Assembly (NCBI GenBank): GCA_027485075.1
Contig: JAIXRT010000257.1
Span: 1 to 19,128 of the forward strand
DNA from: Cytophagaceae bacterium
GTDB lineage: Bacteria; Bacteroidota; Bacteroidia; Cytophagales; Spirosomataceae
Reading direction: 5' to 3'
DNA: 19,128 nucleotides
Made by a program: the position numbers and the translations under genes. The notes under the pieces are model-generated. The model worked only from the letters and a program-made list of their open reading frames with translations. It was not told the origin of the DNA and searched no databases. This document shows, one piece after another, positions 1 to 7,768 of the stretch. Each line of letters starts with the position of its first letter. Position 1 is the stretch's first letter.

Positions 1-541
1 AAAGTACAATACCATTTCCAAAGGTAAATCCTGCCAATATCGCCCATAGGAAGGCTGATTTCACCTGGTTTTTCTCTAACGCAATAAGTGATAGACATAC
101 GAACAAAGCAATGTTAATATGTTGCAAGCCTGTAATGGCCCAATTAGAAACTTCAAAGAATTGCGGTTGGAATAGTAAAAACCCTACCGGAATGAAATAG
201 GGTAAAGCAATTTTTAATTTTTGGAATTGCGAAAACAGGAGGTAAAAGCATCCAATTAATGTCAGCGCACTCCACAGGATGAGTTGTTTAAAATTAACTG
301 AGCCATGCAGTACCTGATTCACCCATGTGATCACCCGAGGTATGACGATGGCATGGTCATTATCGACACGAAATAATTGATTGAATAGGTCTGAGCCTAC
401 TTCTTTGGCTTGGATAAATTCAATGAGCGTAACATCATCCTGTACCGGGAAGTGAAAGCTAAACCGATTGATGTATGCGAAATATAGCACGGCTTGCCCG
501 ATGAAAAAACCAATCGAAAGTAAGGATACTGATTTTTTCAT
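1..541 (-). CDS. Multi-pass membrane protein, possible GT-C-type glycosyltransferase (3' end outside window)
   Basis: Starting from ATG at complement(539..541), 180 codons are open and run off the left edge, so only the N-terminal part is seen. The translation begins MKKSVSLLSIGFF, a hydrophobic first helix, followed by a soluble loop with PVQDDVTLIEF (about residues 32-42) and NDHAIVIPRV (61-70). Further hydrophobic stretches lie at about 87-103, 112-126, 140-155 and 163-180. An acidic pair just after the first helix is typical of GT-C fold lipid-sugar-dependent glycosyltransferases, and the DHxIVxPR stretch resembles one I associate with uncharacterised bacterial membrane proteins of that kind. 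This assignment is inference. The start lies 7 bases after the pheT stop, so the gene is probably translated from the def-pheT transcript. No clear ribosome binding site is visible. Confidence 0.7.
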   Translation of the reverse strand, partial: MKKSVSLLSIGFFIGQAVLYFAYINRFSFHFPVQDDVTLIEFIQAKEVGSDLFNQLFRVDNDHAIVIPRVITWVNQVLHGSVNFKQLILWSALTLIGCFYLLFSQFQKLKIALPYFIPVGFLLFQPQFFEVSNWAITGLQHINIALFVCLSLIALEKNQVKSAFLWAILAGFTFGNGIVL

Positions 542-548
542 CGCCAGG

Positions 549-2984
549 CTATTTTCGAATAATGGCGTTCAGCTCTTTTTCGAAACGCGTAATCAAACGA
601 TCCATGGTAGCATCAATTACCTTATCGGTCAAAGTCTGATTTTCGTCTTGTAAAATGAAACTCACCGAGTATGATTTTTTACCTTCACCTAAGTTTTTGC
701 CCACATATACGTCGAAAACGGATACACTTTTCAAGATTACTTTTTCAGTCTGTTCTGCAACGCGTTGTATGGCTTGCAATGTGACTTCCTTATCTATGAC
801 CAATGACAAATCCCTGCGTACCTCCGGAAACTTCGAAATTTCTTGATACACAAAATTACCCTTCTCCTGTTTCACCCAGAAATCCCAATCAAAGTCGGCC
901 ATAAATGCCTCTTGTTTCACGTCGAATTTTTGAGCAAGTTTTGGTTGGATTAGGCCAAGCTGTACGCAGGCTTTTTTATTAACCGTAATGTGTAATCCAT
1001 AGGCAAATACATCAGAATTTTCGATGGTTGAGGTTTCAAATTGAGCGATGCCCAATTGCCTCATGGTGTTGATAACCGTCGTGTATAAATGATGTAGTTG
1101 GCTTTTTTGAGCAGCTTGAGCCCAGGTTTCTCCGTCTTGTAAACCACTTGTAAATAGCGCTAAGTGCCTTTTTTCAATGTATTTGGCACCCTTTTTATGA
1201 TAAGTTTTGCCAAATTCAAATAGTTTTAAATCTTTTTGACGACGATTAATATTGTGTGCAAGCACTTCTAATCCATGAAAAACCATGTGCTGGCGCAAGA
1301 CACCGAGGTCCTCCGATAGGCGATTTAATATGTCGACCGTTTCAAAAGTTAAATCTTTCTGGATCCATTGATGATATTCCCCTTTGGTCAACGAATTGCT
1401 AATCATTTCCTGGAATCCTTTCGCTGCTAAACTAATCGCAGCGGTTTGCTGGACTTTCTCTTTATCCAACAATGGAAACTCAGAAATAAAATGGGCACTC
1501 AGATGTTCTGATAATGGTATATTATCTAAACCATGAATGCGCAAAATCTCTTCAATAATGTCTGCTTCACGCGTAACATCCACACGATACGCAGGGGCGA
1601 TGGCTGTAAAGCCATCTGCTTGACTATTTTCAATGCTAAAATCTAGAGCGACTAAAATCTCTTTGATGCGATCAGCACTTAATTTGACACCCATGAGTTG
1701 ATGCACCCGCGCAATCGAAACGGGAATTTTAGCTAGTTCAACTGGACTTGGATATAGGTCTACGATATTCGAGCTAATCTTTCCACCTGCTAGTTCAAGT
1801 ATCAATTTTGCTGCATATTTCAAGGCGAATAATTTCGCTTCGATGTCTGTCCCACGTTCAAAACGGAATGAGGCATCTGTCTTTAAACTATGCAATTGAG
1901 CGGCTTTTCGGACGCGCTCTGGTTTAAAGTAAGCTACTTCTAAGAATACACGCGTTGTTTCAGGTTGAATGCTTGAATGGTCCCCGCCCATGACACCTGC
2001 GATTCCAATGGGTCCCGAAGCATCGCAAATCATCATTTCTTCACCTTTTAGTGCACGCTCAATGCCATCTAATGTTGTGAATTTATTCCCTGAAATTGCT
2101 GTTTTTACATCGATTTTCCCGCCTTTTATTTGTGCCCAATCATAGGCATGCATTGGTTGTCCAAGGCCATGACAAATATAATTGGTGATGTCCACGATAT
2201 TATTGATCGGGCGTAGCCCAATCGCCGAAAGGCGTTCTTGAAGCCATTCTGGAGAAGGTCCAACCTTGACTCCGTCGATACTTACGCCACAAAAGCGACC
2301 ACAACCATCATCTTCAATCTGTACATCGATCGGAAATTCGTTGGAAGAAATCGCCAATGAATCTACGGAAGGTAATGTGATTTCTAAACCACTAACGGCC
2401 TTGATATCACGGGCAACACCCCAATGCGAAGCTGCATCTGCACGATTGGGCGTAAGACCAATTTCTAAAACGAGGTCAGAGTCAATATTAAAATATATAG
2501 CAGCCGGTGTGCCATTGGGCATATCGGTATCTAAGACTAAAATGCCATCATGTGACGTTCCTATGCCGATTTCATCTTCGGCACAAATCATCCCCTCAGA
2601 TGGATGGCCATATACTTTGCGTTTTTCTATCGTAAATAAGGCTTTCCCTTCTTGATCGAACAAGGTCGTACCAGGAGTGGCAACGATTACTTTTTGACCT
2701 GCGGCGACATTAGCAGCTCCACAAACAATGGTTAAAATTTCGTCTAGACCCGCATCTACTGTGGTTAAACTGAGTGTCTTTTCTTTTACTTCAAATTTCT
2801 CGCAGGTGAGGACTTCACCAACGACAAAACCTCGCAAACCACCGGGTATTTTCTCGTGTGCTTCGATACCCTCTACTTCGAGACCGGTATTAGTCAAAAG
2901 GACATCTAATTCCTCCGGACTACCTTTTTCTGGAAGTTTAGAAAGGTCAATAAAATCGCGTAACCAATTGATAGAAATCTTCAT
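549..2984 (-). CDS. pheT: Phenylalanine--tRNA ligase beta subunit
   Basis: At 811 residues this has the usual length and full domain set of bacterial PheRS beta, the larger subunit of the alpha2beta2 cytoplasmic enzyme that charges tRNA-Phe. A tRNA-binding OB domain lies at about 46-155 (CGAANV at 88-93, SEGMICAEDE at 129-138). The B3/B4 domain, which carries editing in this family, is at about 210-380 (NNIVDITNY, GQPMHAYD). The B5 domain is at about 410-480, a catalytic-like core at 485-690 (EADIIEEILRIHG), and a C-terminal FDX-ACB anticodon-binding domain at about 715-810 (FPEVRRDLSLVID). The start is ATG, 9 bases after the def stop. The catalytic alpha subunit gene pheS is not next to it, so the two subunit genes are separated in this genome. 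The downstream membrane-protein gene follows after 7 bases, suggesting one transcript def-pheT-membrane protein. Confidence 0.97.
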   Translation of the reverse strand: MKISINWLRDFIDLSKLPEKGSPEELDVLLTNTGLEVEGIEAHEKIPGGLRGFVVGEVLTCEKFEVKEKTLSLTTVDAGLDEILTIVCGAANVAAGQKVIVATPGTTLFDQEGKALFTIEKRKVYGHPSEGMICAEDEIGIGTSHDGILVLDTDMPNGTPAAIYFNIDSDLVLEIGLTPNRADAASHWGVARDIKAVSGLEITLPSVDSLAISSNEFPIDVQIEDDGCGRFCGVSIDGVKVGPSPEWLQERLSAIGLRPINNIVDITNYICHGLGQPMHAYDWAQIKGGKIDVKTAISGNKFTTLDGIERALKGEEMMICDASGPIGIAGVMGGDHSSIQPETTRVFLEVAYFKPERVRKAAQLHSLKTDASFRFERGTDIEAKLFALKYAAKLILELAGGKISSNIVDLYPSPVELAKIPVSIARVHQLMGVKLSADRIKEILVALDFSIENSQADGFTAIAPAYRVDVTREADIIEEILRIHGLDNIPLSEHLSAHFISEFPLLDKEKVQQTAAISLAAKGFQEMISNSLTKGEYHQWIQKDLTFETVDILNRLSEDLGVLRQHMVFHGLEVLAHNINRRQKDLKLFEFGKTYHKKGAKYIEKRHLALFTSGLQDGETWAQAAQKSQLHHLYTTVINTMRQLGIAQFETSTIENSDVFAYGLHITVNKKACVQLGLIQPKLAQKFDVKQEAFMADFDWDFWVKQEKGNFVYQEISKFPEVRRDLSLVIDKEVTLQAIQRVAEQTEKVILKSVSVFDVYVGKNLGEGKKSYSVSFILQDENQTLTDKVIDATMDRLITRFEKELNAIIRK

Positions 2985-2993
2985 TGTAGAGAA

Positions 2994-3566
2994 TTAGCGG
3001 GGGAATTTCATTTTATAATCGACAGAAACCTTTCCGCGGGTAATGTCACCTAATTTATTTTTAATCATCCGTTTACGAACCACGTTTAAGTGGTCAGTAA
3101 ACAAAATACCTTCGATATGATCGTATTCATGTTGGATAATACGTGCAGCTAGGCCTTCAAACACATCCGTTCTTTCTTCGCCTGTCTCGGTCCAATAGTG
3201 TATTTTGACATATTCTGGACGAAATACTTCTCCACGAATTCCGGGAATGGATAAGCAGCCCTCTTCAAATCCCCATTCTTCACCAGTTTCGTCCAGGATA
3301 GTTGCGTTTACAAATACCTTTTTGAAGTCAACCAACGATGGGTCAATGTCTTCATCCTCTTCTCCCTCGTTCATCGGTCTTCCATCAACGACAAAAAGAC
3401 GAATATTCATGCCAATTTGGGGTGCAGCTAATCCAACGCCACTTGCTGCATACATGGTCTCGAACATATCTGCGGAAAGTTTCACCAAGTCCATACTGCC
3501 AAACTCAATCGGCAGTGCAACTTTGCGTAGGACAGGGTCTCCATAGGGAATGATTGGATATATCAT
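2994..3566 (-). CDS. def: Peptide deformylase
   Basis: This 190-residue protein is a metal-dependent deformylase that removes the N-formyl group from nascent proteins at the ribosome. All three family motifs are present: GVGLAAPQIG (residues 43-52), EEGCLSIPG (101-109) and IQHEYDHIEG (144-153). Metal ligands are therefore Cys104, His146 and His150, with Glu147 as catalytic acid/base. Between motifs one and two is an acidic loop (NEGEEDEDIDPS, about 66-77) that lengthens the enzyme slightly; such insertions occur in Bacteroidota deformylases. It is the first gene of a probable def-pheT-membrane protein operon. A TAAATTTG element lies about 20 bases upstream of the ATG. Pairing def with a tRNA synthetase gene fits a translation-related transcription unit. 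Confidence 0.96.
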   Translation of the reverse strand: MIYPIIPYGDPVLRKVALPIEFGSMDLVKLSADMFETMYAASGVGLAAPQIGMNIRLFVVDGRPMNEGEEDEDIDPSLVDFKKVFVNATILDETGEEWGFEEGCLSIPGIRGEVFRPEYVKIHYWTETGEERTDVFEGLAARIIQHEYDHIEGILFTDHLNVVRKRMIKNKLGDITRGKVSVDYKMKFPR

Positions 3567-3586
3567 GGGCGTATAAAATCAAACGG

Positions 3587-3594
3587 CAAATTTA
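3587..3594 (-). promoter_or_regulatory. Possible -7 box for the def-pheT operon
   Basis: On the minus strand this reads TAAATTTG, an exact match to the Bacteroidota TAnnTTTG box. Transcription would begin roughly 14 bases before the def ATG. No TTG -33 box is found at the expected 19-21 base spacing, so this is a partial match only. Confidence 0.35.
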
Positions 3595-3716
3595 GCGAAT
3601 TTTCATGGAATGCATAGCGGATGCTGCCTATGAATTGAAGAGTAACCGCCGGAATTTCCTTATTTTTTTGTAATTTGCGCTCTGAATTGACCTAGGTTGG
3701 GTAAACAAAAAATCTA

Positions 3717-4334
3717 ATGAATCGTAACTTTTTTAAAGCACATCCTTGGCATGGAATCCAAATAGGAGAACAAATGCCTGAACAAGTAACTGCCTTTATT
3801 GAGATTGTACCCACGGATACCGTTAAGTATGAAATTGATAAGCAAACTGGATATTTAAAAATCGATCGCCCGCAGAAATTCTCTAATATTGTTCCTGCGT
3901 TATATGGTTTTTTGCCACAGACGTATTGTGCGGAGGGAATTGCGGAGTTGGCACGTAAATATTCAGGAAAGGATATTACGCAAGGGGATGGCGATCCATT
4001 GGATATTTTGGTGCTTTCTGAGCGTGCGATTACGCATGGAGATATTTTATGTCAAGCGATTCCAATTGGAGGAATACGCATGATTGATAAGGGTGAGGCG
4101 GATGATAAAATTATTGCGGTCTTGAAGGATGATCCTATATATGGCAAATGGCGTGATATTTCAGATGCTCCTAAAGATATTGTACAGCGTTTGCGTCATT
4201 ATTTTTGGACATATAAGATGTTGCCAGGTGAGACAACTTCAAGCGCAGTAGATATCGATGAAGTATATGGAAGGGAAATTGCTCACGAAGTAATTCGTCA
4301 GTCGCGTGAAGACTACCGTAAAAACTTTGGATAG
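3717..4334 (+). CDS. ppa: Inorganic pyrophosphatase (family I, soluble)
   Basis: The 205-residue protein hydrolyses pyrophosphate to phosphate, pulling biosynthetic reactions such as aminoacylation forward in the cytosol. The family I signature DGDPLDILVL is at residues 91-100, with metal-binding aspartates Asp91, Asp93 and Asp96. A second metal-binding stretch IDKGEADDK (123-131) follows the GGIRM segment, and KYEIDKQTGYLKIDR (37-51) carries the substrate-binding lysine and arginine region. The N-terminal extension (FFKAHPWHGIQIGEQMPEQ) makes it longer than the 175-residue E. coli enzyme, as in related Bacteroidota sequences. It is divergent from def across 150 bases. The ATG is preceded by an A-rich stretch rather than a Shine-Dalgarno site. 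A weak terminator-like hairpin overlaps its stop codon, so sppA may or may not be co-transcribed. Confidence 0.95.
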   Translation: MNRNFFKAHPWHGIQIGEQMPEQVTAFIEIVPTDTVKYEIDKQTGYLKIDRPQKFSNIVPALYGFLPQTYCAEGIAELARKYSGKDITQGDGDPLDILVLSERAITHGDILCQAIPIGGIRMIDKGEADDKIIAVLKDDPIYGKWRDISDAPKDIVQRLRHYFWTYKMLPGETTSSAVDIDEVYGREIAHEVIRQSREDYRKNFG

Positions 4335-4353
4335 GCCATTGGACCTATTTTTT
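4331..4353 (+). terminator. Weak terminator-like hairpin at the ppa stop
   Basis: ATAGG (4331-4335) can pair with CCTAT (4344-4348), followed immediately by a run of six T. The stem is only five base pairs and contains the ppa stop codon, so termination is probably partial and read-through into sppA is plausible. Confidence 0.4.
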
Positions 4354-4404
4354 ACCATAATTGCAGAATGATTTTGAAATTCGTGCTTTCTAAAATGATA
4401 CATT

Positions 4405-6180
4405 ATGTGGCAATTTGTTAAATATACGTTTGCAACCGTTTTCGGTTTATTTCTTTTCTTGTTGATTAGTTTTTTGATCCTAGTAGGTGTAGGGTCAGTG
4501 ATAAGTACTTCAGAATCAACCTTCGAGGTTAAAGAAAATGCTATTCTGAAGCTCGATTTCAATCGGCCTATTGTAGAAAACGCATCCATTGAAGATAGTC
4601 CTTTAAGTGACATTCCCAATCCATTCTTTTCAAATACAGATAAGTTAGGCCTTATTCAGGTACTTTCTGCTTTGGAGCGCGCTCGGGTAGATCCCAACAT
4701 AAAGGGTATTTACCTAGATGTAAGTTTCCCATTAGCAGGATATGCCCAATTGTCTGAGATTCGGAATGCGTTAAGTAAATTCAAGGAGTCTAAGAAATTC
4801 ATTTATGCATATGCAAATTCATATTCAGAGAAGGGTTATTACTTAGCCTCGGTTGCCGACAAAGTATATCTGAATCCAGCGGGTATTCTTGATTTTAATG
4901 GAATTTCAGTACAGTATATGTTCTTTAAGCGTGCTTTTGATAAGCTGGAAATTGAACCCCTTGTTTTTCGTGTAGGTCAATATAAATCAGCTGTCGAGCC
5001 TTTCTTGCGCGAAGACATGAGTCCTGAAAACCGCATGCAAACGCTTTCGTTTATTCAGTCGATTAACAAGGAGATTTTCAAGGAGATTTCGCTGAGTCGA
5101 AACATGTCAACGGATCGTTTGAATACCATTGCTGACTCATTGCAGGCCATGGATCCAGCTAAGGCGCAGCAAGTTGGCTTGCTTTCATTAGGTTATTGGG
5201 ATGAATTTGAAGGTCAATTACGCTTAGCAACGAAAAAGAAACCCAAAGAGGAGTTAAACTACGTGAAATTAGCAGATTATTTAAAAGCTAAAAATCCTAT
5301 TGCTGAGGTAGAGGGGACAGCTAAAATCGCTGTATTGGTCGCTGAAGGTGAGATTGTAGGGACACGTGGGGGAGAGGGGACAATTGGTTCAGATGATTTT
5401 GTCAAAGAGCTACGCAAATTGCGGGACAATAAATCAGTTAAGGCAATTGTCTTGCGTATTGATTCGCCGGGTGGATCGTCTTTGGCTTCTGATATTATGT
5501 GGCGTGAGATTTTATTAGCCAAGAAAGTTAAGCCAGTGATTGCATCGATGTCAACGTATGCGGCTTCTGGCGGTTATTATATGGCCATGGGTACAGATGT
5601 GATTGTGGCGCAGCCAACGACCATTACGGGGTCTATCGGTATATTTGCTCAATGGTTGAATCTGGATAATTTCTTCAAAAATAAATTAGGGATTACGCAA
5701 GATCATGTCAATACACATGCGCATTCGAATTTTTTAAGCTCGCCAAGTACGTTAACAGATTTTGAAAAATCAGTTGTGCAGCGGATGGTAGATCAAGGGT
5801 ATGAATCCTTTACAACGAAAGCTGCGGCGGGTCGTAAAATGTCTTTAGCTCGTTTGAAATCAATCGCTGGAGGACGCGTTTGGACAGGAGTTCAGGCTAA
5901 GCAAATCGGGTTAGTAGATGAGTTGGGTGGCTTGAATCGGGCGATCGAAATTGCAGCGGATCGAGCGCATATACGACCTGCATCTTATAAAGTTCAGGTT
6001 TACCCAAAAGCCAAATCATTTGTAGATGAACTTGTTTCATCTGCATTTTCTGAATCTTCGATTCAGGAGCGTTTTGTGAAGGAGCACATGCCCTGGACCA
6101 AGTCTATTTGGGAGCTAGATCGCATGAAGAAAAGAGAAGGATTTTTTTTTTTTTTTTCTTATATGATTGAATTAGATTAG
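4405..6180 (+). CDS. sppA: Signal peptide peptidase SppA, long (67K) type, protease IV
   Basis: At 591 residues this is the long two-domain S49 serine protease, anchored in the inner membrane with its active site outside, where it degrades cleaved signal peptides. A single N-terminal membrane helix lies at about 9-33. The N-terminal S49 domain carries the catalytic lysine in VGQYKSAVEPF (Lys194), and the C-terminal domain carries the nucleophile in STYAASGGYY (Ser388), matching the Lys/Ser dyad split across the two domains in E. coli SppA. RIDSPGGSS (351-359) and ITGSIGIFA are further conserved S49 stretches. The odd feature is the C-terminus: after MKKREG the sequence reads five phenylalanines encoded by a 16-base T run, then SYMIELD and the stop. 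In relatives I recall, this place holds a stretch like IQARLPY. bioB begins 13 bases downstream. Confidence 0.95.
   Translation: MWQFVKYTFATVFGLFLFLLISFLILVGVGSVISTSESTFEVKENAILKLDFNRPIVENASIEDSPLSDIPNPFFSNTDKLGLIQVLSALERARVDPNIKGIYLDVSFPLAGYAQLSEIRNALSKFKESKKFIYAYANSYSEKGYYLASVADKVYLNPAGILDFNGISVQYMFFKRAFDKLEIEPLVFRVGQYKSAVEPFLREDMSPENRMQTLSFIQSINKEIFKEISLSRNMSTDRLNTIADSLQAMDPAKAQQVGLLSLGYWDEFEGQLRLATKKKPKEELNYVKLADYLKAKNPIAEVEGTAKIAVLVAEGEIVGTRGGEGTIGSDDFVKELRKLRDNKSVKAIVLRIDSPGGSSLASDIMWREILLAKKVKPVIASMSTYAASGGYYMAMGTDVIVAQPTTITGSIGIFAQWLNLDNFFKNKLGITQDHVNTHAHSNFLSSPSTLTDFEKSVVQRMVDQGYESFTTKAAAGRKMSLARLKSIAGGRVWTGVQAKQIGLVDELGGLNRAIEIAADRAHIRPASYKVQVYPKAKSFVDELVSSAFSESSIQERFVKEHMPWTKSIWELDRMKKREGFFFFFSYMIELD
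6142..6157 (+). repeat. Homopolymeric T16 tract in the 3' end of sppA
   Basis: Sixteen consecutive T residues encode Phe-Phe-Phe-Phe-Phe plus the first base of a Ser codon, eight codons before the sppA stop. The reading frame resumes with SYMIELD, so the present length is in frame. One T fewer gives a TGA after two more codons, and one T more gives a TGA after four more codons. Purine-rich AAGAAAAGAGAA just before it can pair loosely with the tract. Confidence 0.9.
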
Positions 6181-6193
6181 ATAATTTGAAAAG

Positions 6194-7213
6194 ATGATTA
6201 GAAATAACTGGACACGCGAAGAGGTTGAGCATATTTTCAACCAACCGTTTTTAGATTTAGTATATCAAGCTGCGACGGTGCATCGCCAGTACCACGATCC
6301 TAATGAGGTGCAAATTAGTACCTTATTGTCGATAAAAACAGGAGGTTGCCCGGAGGATTGTTCTTATTGTTCGCAAGCAGCGCGCTATCATACCAATGTA
6401 AAGGTGCAAAAATTGTTACCTTATGAGGAGGTGATTCAAGCGGCTGTTCGTGCGCAGGAGAATGGTAGTTCTCGTTTTTGTATGGGTGCTGCATGGCGTG
6501 AGGTGCGCGATAACAAAGATTTCGACCGCGTGTTAGCTATGGTCAAGGGTGTTAATTCACTTGGCATGGAGGTTTGTTGCACACTCGGTATGTTGTCAGA
6601 GGATCAGGCTCAAAAATTGAAAGATGCAGGTTTATATGCCTATAATCATAACATTGATACGAGTGAGGAATATTATGATGATGTGATTTCAACGCGTACG
6701 TACGATGACCGTTTAGAAACATTAGGAAATGTTCGCAAAGCTAATTTGTCCGTTTGTTCAGGTGGAATTATTGGGATGGGGGAGTCAATTGCTGATCGCA
6801 TCGGGATGTTATTGACTTTGGCTAATTTGCCTGAGCACCCAGGTTCTGTGCCTGTAAATAATTTAGTTCCCGTAGAAGGAACTCCATTCGAAAATCAAAA
6901 GACGGCTTCCGTTTGGGAGTTAGTTCGTGTGATTGCGACGGCACGTATTATGATGCCAAAATCAGCGGTTCGATTGTCGGCCGGACGTCTAGAACTTAAT
7001 TACGAAGGCCAAGCATTTTGCTTCATGGCTGGAGCAAATTCAATATTTTCAGGTGATGTGTTATTGACAACACCTAATCCAGATGCAAAGTCTGATAAAG
7101 AGTTGTTCCAAATTTTGAGTATCAAGCCGAAAGAGGCCTTTAAAGATGAAAAGAAATCAGGGATTGAATTTAATCAAATCCCAAGTGCTCAGGGACTTGA
7201 ACATAGCCATTAA
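6194..7213 (+). CDS. bioB: Biotin synthase
   Basis: This 339-residue radical SAM enzyme inserts sulfur into dethiobiotin, the last step of biotin synthesis, in the cytosol. The radical SAM cysteine motif lies in [12 protein letters not shown], with Cys52, Cys56 and Cys59 ligating the 4Fe-4S cluster. [12 protein letters not shown] (about 155-166), [10 protein letters not shown] and [14 protein letters not shown] are characteristic BioB stretches, and RLSAGR near the C-terminus contains the arginine expected at the second, 2Fe-2S cluster. Length is normal. The ATG at 6194 sits 13 bases after the sppA stop and is preceded by AAAAG, a mild purine-rich site, so translation from an sppA-bioB message is likely. 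No other biotin gene (bioA, D, F) is in the window. A strong terminator follows within 7 bases of the stop. Confidence 0.97.
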   Translation: MIRNNWTREEVEHIFNQPFLDLVYQAATVHRQYHDPNEVQISTLLSIKTGGCPEDCSYCSQAARYHTNVKVQKLLPYEEVIQAAVRAQENGSSRFCMGAAWREVRDNKDFDRVLAMVKGVNSLGMEVCCTLGMLSEDQAQKLKDAGLYAYNHNIDTSEEYYDDVISTRTYDDRLETLGNVRKANLSVCSGGIIGMGESIADRIGMLLTLANLPEHPGSVPVNNLVPVEGTPFENQKTASVWELVRVIATARIMMPKSAVRLSAGRLELNYEGQAFCFMAGANSIFSGDVLLTTPNPDAKSDKELFQILSIKPKEAFKDEKKSGIEFNQIPSAQGLEHSH

Positions 7214-7219
7214 TTTTGA

Positions 7220-7250
7220 AGCGCTATTCCGAAAGGGGTAGCGCTTTTTT
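7220..7250 (+). terminator. Rho-independent terminator of bioB with GAAA tetraloop
   Basis: AGCGCTATTCC (7220-7230) pairs with GGGGTAGCGCT (7235-7245) as an 11-base-pair stem with two G-T wobbles. It is capped by GAAA and ends in a six-T run (7245-7250). The hairpin starts 7 bases after the bioB stop and overlaps the final codons of the opposite-strand GNAT gene, so the same bases act as a terminator and as coding sequence. Confidence 0.9.
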
Positions 7251-7667
7251 CATGCGGTAATGTTGAATTTCACCAAAGAGCAGATATGATTCTTGTTCGA
7301 TTTGATATCCTAGGCTTTTATAAAAAGGCACGGCATTCTCCCGGGCTTCTAATACAATTTCATTCCAACCTTTTGCTTGAGCTTGCGTTTCTAATGCGCC
7401 CATAATAGTTTTACCTATACCTTTTCCTTGTTGGTCTGTTGCCACCGCCACGCATCTAACCTGCCCTTGCCTGGAGGCTGATTCGTGCATACGTGCCACG
7501 CCGAGCACTTTTTCTGAATCATCTATAGCCATGATGTGAATAGCGGATGCTTCATCAGCCAATACCTCTGATCCGTGTGGCTGATTCCAAGGTTCGCGTA
7601 GAACCGTGAATCTAAGGGCATAATATGCCTGCCAATGTTGCGAAGTTGTTGGAGTAATTAAAACCAT
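7224..7667 (-). CDS. GNAT family N-acetyltransferase
   Basis: This 147-residue protein has the single-domain GNAT fold that transfers an acetyl group from acetyl-CoA to an amine. The acetyl-CoA-binding motif A is RCVAVATDQQGKGIG (residues 71-85), containing the Q/RxxGxG/A pyrophosphate-binding loop and continuing into a helix. NAVPFYKSLGYQ (111-122) is the usual motif B N..A..fY...GF/Y pattern near the C-terminus. The substrate is unknown; overall it resembles small ElaA/YjcF-type acetyltransferases, which is a family-level guess. It is convergent with bioB (10 bases between stops), and the bioB terminator is embedded in its last codons. Its ATG lies 9 bases past the stem of the rny terminator hairpin, leaving a very short leader. 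Confidence 0.88.
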   Translation of the reverse strand: MVLITPTTSQHWQAYYALRFTVLREPWNQPHGSEVLADEASAIHIMAIDDSEKVLGVARMHESASRQGQVRCVAVATDQQGKGIGKTIMGALETQAQAKGWNEIVLEARENAVPFYKSLGYQIEQESYLLFGEIQHYRMKKALPLSE

Positions 7668-7710
7668 AAAAAATTAAACGCTGCTGGGGGTTGAACATCC
7701 CAGCAGCGTT
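7668..7710 (-). terminator. Rho-independent terminator of the rny operon
   Basis: AACGCTGCTGGG (7677-7688) and CCCAGCAGCGTT (7699-7710) form a perfect 12-base-pair stem around a 10-base loop. On the minus strand it is followed by TTTAATTTTTT. It lies 58 bases after the rny stop and immediately before the GNAT start codon, so read-through would feed GNAT. Confidence 0.88.
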
Positions 7711-7712
7711 AG

Positions 7713-7720
7713 CAAAAATA
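7713..7720 (-). promoter_or_regulatory. Possible -7 box for the GNAT gene
   Basis: The minus strand reads TATTTTTG, an exact TAnnTTTG match, just upstream of the rny terminator stem. A start here would place the 5' end inside the hairpin. No -33 TTG is found at normal spacing, so support is weak. Confidence 0.28.
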
Positions 7721-7768
7721 GGTAAAAATGTCGAAGGTGATTTACCGTTCAACAAAGTATCAAGAAAC

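Noticed and set aside
2266..2655. 129-codon plus-strand frame inside pheT
   Set aside because: Antisense to the well-supported B3/B4 and OB regions of pheT; its composition is what the reverse complement of that gene would give.
3660..3716. Promoter for ppa around GTAATTTGC
   Set aside because: The element is one base short of TAnnTTTG and the nearest upstream TTG is about 33 bases away.
4239..4619. 126-codon minus-strand frame across the ppa/sppA junction
   Set aside because: It is antisense to the end of ppa and the membrane helix of sppA, has no recognisable domain and no promoter. The two plus-strand genes explain the region.
6121..6160. Intrinsic terminator formed by the sppA T run
   Set aside because: The preceding purines can pair only weakly (A-T and G-T pairs), and bioB follows closely in the same direction, so a GC-rich terminator stem is lacking.
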